DNA from: Polaromonas sp.
GTDB taxonomy: Bacteria; Pseudomonadota; Gammaproteobacteria; Burkholderiales; Burkholderiaceae_C
Direction: 5' to 3'
Length of the DNA: 10,892 nt
Assembly: GCA_014376885.1 (NCBI GenBank)
Contig: JACMQR010000010.1
Span: 1 to 10,892, forward strand
Under the pieces are notes generated by a model. The model worked only from the letters and a program-made list of their open reading frames with translations, did not search any database and had not been told where the DNA came from. Positions 5,617 to 10,892 of this stretch are shown in pieces. A program made the position numbers and the translations under genes. Positions within the stretch are counted from its first letter, which is position 1. Every line of letters begins with the position of its first letter.

Positions 5617-7412
5617 ACAAGGTGCCATTTCCGCCCAAGTCGTTTGCTGAACTGGTCGAGTTTTTAAGCAAGTCGATCGGCCTTTTCACGCTGGCCGAGG
5701 TCGCTCTGGCCGGTTTGTTGATCCTGCTGGCGTTCACCGCCCCGCGCCTGGGCAGCCGCGCCTTTGAACGCATCGAGCGCTCCTTTGCCGGGCTGGCCAA
5801 CCAGCCGGGACGGCAAATCTTGGCGGTCGGCCTGCTGGCGCTGGTGCTGCGCGCACTGATGCTTCCCTGGCTGGGTGCGCCCAGCGCCTCGGTGTTCGAC
5901 GAAACCAGCATCCTGCTGCAAGGCCAGACCCTGGCGCTGGGGCGGCTGGCCAACCCGACCCACCTGTTCTGGCCGCATTTCGAAACCTTCTATGTCAACC
6001 AGCTGCCCAGCTATGCGTCGATGTATTTTCCGGGCCGGGGCGCGCCGCTGGCCGCCGGCCTCCTGATTGCCAGCAATGCCTGGGTTGGCGTGTGGCTGAG
6101 CATGGTGCTGATGTGCATGGCCGCCACCTGGATGCTGCAAGGCTGGGTTTCGATGCCCATGGCCCTGCTCGGCGGCGTACTGGTCACGCTCAGGCTGGCT
6201 GTGTTCAGCGGCTGGATCAACACCTACTATGGTGGCGCGTTCACCGCGCTGGGGGCCATGCTGGTGGTGGGTGCGTTGCCGCGCGTTCTTCGCCAGCCGC
6301 GCTGGCAGGGCGGGCTGCTGATGGGCCTGGGGGCTGTAATTTTGATGACCAGCCGGCCTTACGAAGGCGCGCTGCTGTGCATTCCAGTGGCCGTGGTGCT
6401 GCTGGGCAGCATGATTCATCGCCGCTGGAGCGCTGCCCGGCCGGTGGTTTTCAAGGTGGTGCTGCCAGTGGTGCTGATGGTGGGGGCGGGCGGTGCCTTT
6501 TTGCTCCAGTACAACCTGGCCACCACCGGCAACCGGTTCAAGGCGGCCTATGAACTCAATCGCGAAACCTATGCGATAGCCCCGGCTTTCCTGATCTCGC
6601 CGCCGCTGAAATCGTTGCACCAGGGACCGGCCTACTTCAAGAATTACTTTGTTGAGGAAGCCACCAGTTACGGCTCCCGGGACTCGCTCCTGTCGCTGCT
6701 GCGCAGCGGCCTGGCCAAGATTTTTCACACCTGGAATTTTTATGTCGGGGCGATTTTGTCGGTGGCCTTTTTTGCCGGACTCTGGACGGCCAGGCGCGAA
6801 TATTTCCTCTGGGGCGCGCCGGTGTTCTTCTTTGCGGGCTACCTCCTGGAGACCTGGAACTTTCCGCAGTACACCGCACCGCTTTTTCCGTTGCTGCTGG
6901 TCTTGACGATGCGCGGCTTTGACTGGCTGCGCATGCGCGATCCAGACAAACTCCCAGCGGCGCTGTTCCTGGCCCGCGCCATGCCGCTGGCCACCCTGGC
7001 CATGTTTGCCCTGCCGGTGGTTTCTGTCGTGTCGGGAGCGTCTTTGATGGGCAGAACGTCCCTGCAGGCGACCTGTTGCACCGTCAAGTTCGACAAGCTG
7101 CGGCCAGCCCTGCAAGCGCAGCTCCTGCAAAGCCCGGGGCGTGATCTGGTGTTGGTCAAAGACGGTCCCTACAACCCGACCGGCTATGAGATGGTCCACA
7201 ACGACGCCGACATCGACAGCTCGGAAATTGTCTGGGCGCACCGGCTGGGTGCTGAAAAAGATGCCCGTCTTGTGGCCTACTTCGCCGGCCGCCGGGTGTG
7301 GGAGTTTGAATGGCTTGATCCGCAAAGCGCTGCCCGCAGCCGCCTTGGCGATGGCGCTGATGACACGCTGCCCTACCGGTTCACGCCGCTGTCTGCGGCG
7401 CCTGCGCCATGA
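5613..7412 (+). CDS. GT-C-like integral membrane glycosyltransferase candidate with soluble C-terminal domain
   Basis: From ATG 5613 the protein has 599 residues. GTG 5592 is an in-frame alternative seven codons upstream. Neither has a clear ribosome site, and 5613 is favoured because its ATGA overlaps the bridging mini-ORF stop. After two N-terminal helices there is S-V-F-D96-E97-T-S-I-L-L-Q-G-Q, the acidic loop motif of GT39/GT83-like GT-C enzymes. P-G-R-G-A-P-L-A-A-G, then W-I-N-T-Y-Y-G-G-A-F and T-S-R-P-Y-E-G follow, the last two recalling a bacterial membrane-protein family with S-R-P-Y-E-G. Around ten helices precede a hydrophilic tail (about 480-599, with V-K-D-G-P-Y-N and V-W-A-H-R-L-G), expected in the periplasm. 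GT-C enzymes transfer sugar from polyprenyl-phosphate donors outside the inner membrane. The substrate is inferred from the neighbours. The stop overlaps an ATG at 7409. Confidence 0.75.
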   Translation: MNKVPFPPKSFAELVEFLSKSIGLFTLAEVALAGLLILLAFTAPRLGSRAFERIERSFAGLANQPGRQILAVGLLALVLRALMLPWLGAPSASVFDETSILLQGQTLALGRLANPTHLFWPHFETFYVNQLPSYASMYFPGRGAPLAAGLLIASNAWVGVWLSMVLMCMAATWMLQGWVSMPMALLGGVLVTLRLAVFSGWINTYYGGAFTALGAMLVVGALPRVLRQPRWQGGLLMGLGAVILMTSRPYEGALLCIPVAVVLLGSMIHRRWSAARPVVFKVVLPVVLMVGAGGAFLLQYNLATTGNRFKAAYELNRETYAIAPAFLISPPLKSLHQGPAYFKNYFVEEATSYGSRDSLLSLLRSGLAKIFHTWNFYVGAILSVAFFAGLWTARREYFLWGAPVFFFAGYLLETWNFPQYTAPLFPLLLVLTMRGFDWLRMRDPDKLPAALFLARAMPLATLAMFALPVVSVVSGASLMGRTSLQATCCTVKFDKLRPALQAQLLQSPGRDLVLVKDGPYNPTGYEMVHNDADIDSSEIVWAHRLGAEKDARLVAYFAGRRVWEFEWLDPQSAARSRLGDGADDTLPYRFTPLSAAPAP

Positions 7413-7546
7413 CCTGGCAGGCTGTGCACAATCGGGCAGGCGCTCCGGGCGGTGGCAACCCGCGGCTCAGCGCTTTTTCGCGCACCGGCCACGCGCCATT
7501 GCGCCCTGCCTTGATGCTGGAGAAAACCAATTGCGTTCCTTGCTGA
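7409..7546 (+). other. 45-codon bridging ORF between the GT-C-like and HAD genes
   Basis: ATG 7409 overlaps the GT-C-like stop as ATGA (7409-7412). The frame runs 45 codons to TGA 7544-7546, 13 nt beyond the TTG start of the HAD gene (7531-7533). Its translation would carry ribosomes past the HAD ribosome site. The predicted peptide is Gly/Pro/Arg-rich with two C-terminal Cys and no recognised domain. It may be a real small protein, a coupling leader or chance. Confidence 0.3.
7519..7522 (+). promoter_or_regulatory. Ribosome-binding site fixing the TTG start of the HAD gene
   Basis: GGAG lies 8 nt before TTG 7531. No ATG in this frame gives a sensible HAD N-terminus, and the catalytic Asp falls at residue 16 from this TTG, the usual place. 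This makes TTG 7531 the best start. Confidence 0.6.
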
Positions 7547-8244
7547 ACTGGAAAGACATCGACCTGGTGGTGTTCGATGTGGATGGCACGCTGTATGACC
7601 AAAAGCGCCTGCGGCTGCTCATGCTGCGCCGCCTGCTGGCGGCCACCTGGAAAAGCCGCAGCCTGGACACACTGCGCACACTGCAGACCTTTCGGCAGGT
7701 GCGCGAAGCCCTGGGCGACCATCCCGAGCCAGATTTCATGCGCCTTCAATACGCCCGGACTGCCGTTCGCCACAACAAGAGCGAAGACGACGTGCGCGCA
7801 TTGGCTACCGACTGGATGGAGCGCCAGCCGCTGCCTTTTCTGGCCGGTTGCCGGTATCCGCACCTGGACCGTCTGTTTGCCGGCTTGCGCAGCGCCGGCA
7901 AGCAAATAGCGGTGTTTTCCGACTATCCGGCCAAGGACAAGCTGGCCGCTTTGGGGCTGCAGGCCGCGCCGGTGGTATGCGCCACCGATGCGGACATTGC
8001 CCGGCTCAAGCCCGACCCGCGCGGCCTGCTGGCTATTTTGCGCCAGACGGGCCTGCCGGCCGAGCGCGCGTTGATGGTGGGCGACCGGTTTGACCGCGAT
8101 GCTGCGGCTGCTCGCAATGCGGGCATGCGCGCCCTGATCCGGACCCGCACGCTGCATCCGGAATTCGACACTTTTCGCGCCTACGATGACCCGGTGTTTG
8201 CGCCCCTGCTGGCGCCTGTGGCCGTCCGGGCAAGCGCCGCGTGA
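7531..8244 (+). CDS. HAD-superfamily phosphatase
   Basis: This 237-residue protein reads from TTG 7531. All four HAD motifs are present: I is F-D16-V-D18-G-T-L-Y-D, II is V-F-S130-D-Y-P, III is the Lys in L-K160-P-D-P, and IV is G-D185-R-F-D-R-D190. The helical insert between I and II (about 24-110) is a C1 cap, so a small soluble phosphate ester is a likely substrate. Because it sits in the operon with a DPPR synthase-like enzyme, it may remove the 5-phosphate from polyprenyl-phosphoryl-5-phosphoribose. This is a parallel to proteobacterial proteins in which a HAD domain is fused to UbiA, and to the phosphatase step of mycobacterial DPA synthesis. That substrate is an inference; a phosphoglycolate phosphatase-like activity is an alternative. 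The stop overlaps the gtrA-like GTG start (GTGA, 8241-8244). The longer open frame upstream (from 7141) lies inside the previous gene and is rejected. Confidence 0.85.
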   Translation: MRSLLNWKDIDLVVFDVDGTLYDQKRLRLLMLRRLLAATWKSRSLDTLRTLQTFRQVREALGDHPEPDFMRLQYARTAVRHNKSEDDVRALATDWMERQPLPFLAGCRYPHLDRLFAGLRSAGKQIAVFSDYPAKDKLAALGLQAAPVVCATDADIARLKPDPRGLLAILRQTGLPAERALMVGDRFDRDAAAARNAGMRALIRTRTLHPEFDTFRAYDDPVFAPLLAPVAVRASAA

Positions 8245-8663
8245 GCGCCCGGCGCGCGCCAGCGCTGGCCCGGCAGGCGCTGGGCTACCTGCTGGTCGGC
8301 GGCCTGGCGGCGGTGGTCGACATCGGCCTGTTCCACCTGCTGGTGTCCAGGATGGACGGCATTTTGCTGCCAGCCGTTGCCAGTTTTCTGGTGGCGGCGG
8401 TGGTCAACTACACGCTGTCGTCGGTGTGGGTGTACCGGCGGCAGTGGCGCTCGCTGCGCCGCGCCAGCCGGTTTTTGCTGTTTGCCCTGGTCGGCCTGTG
8501 CATCAACGCCGGCGTGACCTGGTGGCTGGTGCATCTGTTTGCGGCCGCGCCCACGCTGGCCAAGATCGGCGGTGTGGGCATTGCGTTTGGTGCCAATTTC
8601 TTGATGAACACCTTCATTGTGTTTCGCGCTGAGGATGATCCGCAGACCGCCGCCACGCCCTGA
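8241..8663 (+). CDS. GtrA-like small membrane protein
   Basis: This 140-residue protein starts at GTG 8241, overlapping the HAD stop by 4 nt. It has four helices, at about 14-35, 42-62, 78-98 and 107-128. The GtrA signature is present: G-G-L-A-A-V-V-D27 in helix 1, V-V-N56-Y-T-L-S-S-V-W-V-Y after helix 2, and A-N-F-L-M-N123-T-F-I-V-F-R at the end. GtrA-family proteins are thought to help move polyprenyl-phosphate sugars across the inner membrane or to anchor their makers. The mycobacterial member Rv3789 is linked to decaprenyl-phosphoryl-arabinose. As last gene of the operon it fits a flippase or scaffold for the lipid-linked pentose. The convergent SDR gene ends only 8 nt away, and no terminator is visible between them. 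Confidence 0.88.
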   Translation: MSARRAPALARQALGYLLVGGLAAVVDIGLFHLLVSRMDGILLPAVASFLVAAVVNYTLSSVWVYRRQWRSLRRASRFLLFALVGLCINAGVTWWLVHLFAAAPTLAKIGGVGIAFGANFLMNTFIVFRAEDDPQTAATP

Positions 8664-8671
8664 GCAGCGCT

Positions 8672-9457
8672 TTACGGCGCCATGGTGTAGTTCAGCGTCA
8701 GTCGCCCACCGTCGACCACCACGATCTCGCCAGTGATGTAGCTGGCCGCATCGCTGGCCAGAAAAGCCACCGTGTCGGCAACTTCCGCTGGCTCTCCCAG
8801 GCGGCGCATTGGCGTGCGGCTCATGATTCGGGCTTTCGCTTCGTCGCTGGTCAGCACTGCCTTGGCCGCCAGCTCGGTGGCAATGGTGCCGGGGGCCACG
8901 GCGTTCACCCGAATACCCCGGTCGGCCAGCGCCAAGGCCATGACCCGTGTCAGCTGGTTGATGCCGCCCTTGCTGACGTTGTAGCCGGCAATCGTGGGAA
9001 TGGCCAGCACCGCATTGACCGAGCTCATGTTGACAATGCTGCCCTTGCCCGCCCGGGCCATTTCGCGCGCCACCGCCTGGCCCATCAAAAAGGAGCCTTT
9101 GAGGTTGACCCGCAGCACCGCATCGAAGTCGTCCTCGCTCATGTCCAGGAAATCGGCTGCCCTGAAAATCCCGGCATTGTTCACCAGCACGTCGATGCGG
9201 CCGTGCGCCGCCAGGGTCTGGGCCACCAGCGCATCGACCTGCGCCTTGTCGCCGACATCGCAATGCCCATACAGGCCACCCAGTTCGGCGGCGAGCGCCG
9301 CGCCGCGCACATCGTCAATGTCGGCAATCACCACCTGCGCGCCCTCGCGGGCAAAGCGGCGCAGGCAGGCCTCGCCGATGCCCTGCGCGCCGCCGGTGAC
9401 GATGCAGATGCGGCCGGCCAGGCCAAAATTGATTGGTGATGATGTGTTGTTGCCCAT
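8672..9457 (-). CDS. Classical short-chain dehydrogenase/reductase (SDR)
   Basis: From ATG 9457 the protein has 261 residues, normal for the family. The open frame reaches TTG 9511, but that leader is not SDR-like; neither start has a clear ribosome site. Motifs present are the cofactor loop T21-G-G-A-Q-G-I-G28, an acidic residue D46 at the end of strand 2 (favouring NAD over NADP), N93-N-A-G96, and the tetrad N118, S146, Y159, K163. The C-terminus has P-G-T-I-A-T and the common G-E-I-V-V-V-D-G-G. It belongs to the large FabG/glucose-dehydrogenase-like group, and the substrate cannot be read from sequence. It is convergent with the operon and divergent from the chemotaxis gene, so cotranscription with either is ruled out. 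It lacks resemblance to DprE2, so a role in pentose epimerisation is not supported. Confidence 0.9.
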   Translation of the reverse strand: MGNNTSSPINFGLAGRICIVTGGAQGIGEACLRRFAREGAQVVIADIDDVRGAALAAELGGLYGHCDVGDKAQVDALVAQTLAAHGRIDVLVNNAGIFRAADFLDMSEDDFDAVLRVNLKGSFLMGQAVAREMARAGKGSIVNMSSVNAVLAIPTIAGYNVSKGGINQLTRVMALALADRGIRVNAVAPGTIATELAAKAVLTSDEAKARIMSRTPMRRLGEPAEVADTVAFLASDAASYITGEIVVVDGGRLTLNYTMAP

Positions 9458-9520
9458 TCGCAAATGGTAGCGGCTGTACTGCGCGGGCCAAGAGTGTTTT
9501 TCCCTGGGCAAAAAAATTTC

Positions 9521-9547
9521 TAAAGTTTTCTGGCCTCCGGCCGATAA
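9521..9547 (+). promoter_or_regulatory. Sigma-28 (FliA) promoter of the chemotaxis receptor gene
   Basis: TAAAGTTT (9521-9528), 11 bp, then GCCGATAA (9540-9547): this is an exact match in both boxes and spacing to the enterobacterial FliA consensus. It lies 97 bp upstream of the receptor start, on the same strand, giving a leader of roughly 90 nt. It implies that the gene belongs to the late flagellar regulon. Confidence 0.9.
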
Positions 9548-9644
9548 GCACGCAGGGGCTGCAGCAACGCAGTGTGCGGATGCTCAGGCGGCAAAACGGC
9601 GTGTGAATCGTTCCCGCCATGAATGAATTGAATCGAGAGTGACA

Positions 9645-10892
9645 ATGAAAAACTGGAAAATTGGGGCCCGTCTGGGTTTAGGTTTTGGCGCCTTGCTGGC
9701 GCTTTTGCTCGTCATCACCGGCATCGGCATGTGGCAGATGGCGCTGCTTTCCGACCGGGTCACTTTTCTCACCGAAGTGGGCGGCGCCAAGCTTCAGGCC
9801 TTGAGCAGTGTGCAGTCGGCCATTGGAATACGCGCCCTGGCGGCCCGCAACCTGGCACTGGTCAGCGACCCGGCGGCGCAAAAGTCCGACATTGAGCTGG
9901 TCAAGAGTTCCCAGGCCGGCATCGACCTGGGGCTGGCACAGCTGGCGCGCATCATGGCGGAACCGGCGTCGGCCACTGGCGCAGAGCGCCAATTGCTCGA
10001 GCAGCTGCGCACCATGGAGGCGAAATACCTGCCGATTGCCAATAACGTCGTCGCGCTGGCCACCTCGCAAAGAACCACGCAGGCCATCACGGTGTTGACG
10101 CAGGAGTGCATGCCTTTGCTCAAGACCGTGATCGCGCATGTCGCCGTTTTCGACCAGGCCCTGCGCGACGGGGCCAGCCAAAGCCAGGTGGCCGCACAAG
10201 CCGCCTACCAGACCGCGAAGTGGAGCATTGCGCTGATCAGCCTGGCTTCCATGCTGGTGGGCTTGCTCATTGCGTGGTGGCTCACCCGGTCCATCACCCG
10301 CCCGCTGGAGCAAGCCGTCCAGGTGGCCCAGGCTGTGGCCAGTGGCGACCTGACCAGCCAGGTCGAGGTCAGCACCAGCGACGAGATTGGCCAGCTGATG
10401 CAGGCGCTCAAGGACATGAACACCAGCCTGGTGGGCATTGTCGGCCAGGTGCGCCAGGGCACGGACACGATAGCCACGGCGTCGGGCCAGATTGCGGCGG
10501 GAAACCAAGATTTGTCGTCCCGCACCGAGCAGCAGGCTTCGTCCCTGGAAGAAACCGCCGCCTCGATGGAGGAGTTGACGTCGACCGTCAAGCAAAACGC
10601 GGACAACGCGCGCCAGGCCAACCAGCTGGCTGTGTCGGCCTCCAGCGTGGCTGTCAAAGGCGGCGCAGTCGTCGCGCAGGTGGTCGGCACCATGGGGGCG
10701 ATCAACACCTCGTCGAAAAAGATTGTCGACATCATCGGGGTGATTGACGGCATTGCTTTTCAGACCAACATCTTGGCGCTCAACGCAGCCGTCGAGGCAG
10801 CAAGAGCCGGCGAGCAAGGCCGGGGCTTTGCGGTGGTGGCGACTGAAGTCAGAAGCCTGGCGCAAAGAAGCGCGGCGGCGGCCAAGGAGATC
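9645..10892 (+). CDS. Methyl-accepting chemotaxis protein (3' truncated by window)
   Basis: ATG 9645 follows a weak purine-rich GAGAG (9635-9639); 416 codons are visible with no stop before the window ends. The order is: TM1 (about 6-30), a helical periplasmic ligand-binding region (about 36-192) of four-helix-bundle type, TM2 (about 193-213), HAMP (about 214-266, with T-R-P-L-E and D-E-I-G-Q-L), then the cytoplasmic coiled coil. The methylation-helix pattern [20 protein letters not shown] lies near 288-307. The highly conserved signalling tip is present from about residue 369 ([20 protein letters not shown]). It senses a periplasmic ligand and controls CheA through CheW; the ligand cannot be predicted. 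Its own FliA promoter ties expression to flagella. The missing 3' part would hold the second methylation helix. Confidence 0.95.
   Translation, partial: MKNWKIGARLGLGFGALLALLLVITGIGMWQMALLSDRVTFLTEVGGAKLQALSSVQSAIGIRALAARNLALVSDPAAQKSDIELVKSSQAGIDLGLAQLARIMAEPASATGAERQLLEQLRTMEAKYLPIANNVVALATSQRTTQAITVLTQECMPLLKTVIAHVAVFDQALRDGASQSQVAAQAAYQTAKWSIALISLASMLVGLLIAWWLTRSITRPLEQAVQVAQAVASGDLTSQVEVSTSDEIGQLMQALKDMNTSLVGIVGQVRQGTDTIATASGQIAAGNQDLSSRTEQQASSLEETAASMEELTSTVKQNADNARQANQLAVSASSVAVKGGAVVAQVVGTMGAINTSSKKIVDIIGVIDGIAFQTNILALNAAVEAARAGEQGRGFAVVATEVRSLAQRSAAAAKEI

Noticed and set aside
4517..5953. 478-codon minus-strand frame
   Set aside because: It is antisense to the UbiA-like gene, and its His/Gln/Arg-rich content marks it as a shadow.
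7141..7530. Upstream extension of the HAD frame
   Set aside because: It lies inside the GT-C-like gene and then in a gap. HAD motif I is correctly placed from TTG 7531, which has a good ribosome site.
8181..9263. 360-codon minus-strand frame
   Set aside because: It is a shadow overlapping the GtrA-like gene antisense and the SDR gene in another frame. Its Gly/Arg/Gln-rich repetitive composition is typical of wrong-frame GC-rich DNA.
8672..9457. The SDR as a DprE2-like epimerase subunit for the pentose pathway
   Set aside because: It is on the opposite strand, has the ordinary T-G-G-x-Q-G-I-G and N-N-A-G motifs of FabG-like enzymes, and no DprE1 partner is beside it.
9678..10865. 395-codon minus-strand frame
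   Set aside because: It is antisense to the chemotaxis receptor, whose domains are unmistakable. The frame has no motif of its own.
1..10892. CRISPR array, tRNA, rRNA or complete insertion sequence
   Set aside because: No regularly spaced repeats, cloverleaf, rRNA-like stretch or transposase gene were seen on either strand by reading.

Overview
The window is GC-rich (well above 60% by eye) and gene-dense. It reads like a betaproteobacterial chromosome, most likely Comamonadaceae (Polaromonas, Rhodoferax or Variovorax-like). The reasons are the codon use, the gspA-gspB pair, an intergenic repeat that resembles one dispersed in that family, and the style of the chemotaxis receptor. The genus is an inference.

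Layout. (1) At 2-1337 lie the 3' end of a gspA/exeA-type gene and a complete gspB, both type II secretion accessory genes. (2) At 1338-1547 is a spacer with a repeat-like element and a minus-strand intrinsic terminator. (3) At 1548-2114, on the minus strand, is a small membrane protein of unknown function starting at GTG. (4) At 2115-2883 is a long non-coding stretch, AT-richer in its middle, with a candidate promoter and inverted repeats. (5) At 2884-8663 are five co-directional genes that look like one operon: a large polytopic membrane protein, a UbiA-superfamily enzyme resembling decaprenyl-phosphate phosphoribosyltransferase, a second large GT-C-like membrane protein, a HAD phosphatase and a GtrA-like small membrane protein. 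(6) At 8672-9457, on the minus strand and convergent, is a classical NAD(P)-dependent SDR. (7) From 9521 there is an exact sigma-28 (FliA) consensus promoter followed by a methyl-accepting chemotaxis protein that runs off the end.

The five-gene block is the main point of interest. Its parts match, step for step, the polyprenyl-phosphate pentofuranose route known from mycobacterial arabinan synthesis and from a few Gram-negatives. The steps are phosphoribosyl transfer to a lipid carrier (UbiA family), removal of the 5-phosphate (HAD), movement of the lipid-linked sugar across the membrane (GtrA-like) and transfer to an acceptor by GT-C enzymes. No DprE1/DprE2-type epimerase is visible, so the sugar could be ribofuranose, or arabinofuranose if epimerases lie elsewhere. 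Two junctions in this operon are bridged by tiny overlapping ORFs that could pass ribosomes from one gene to the next.
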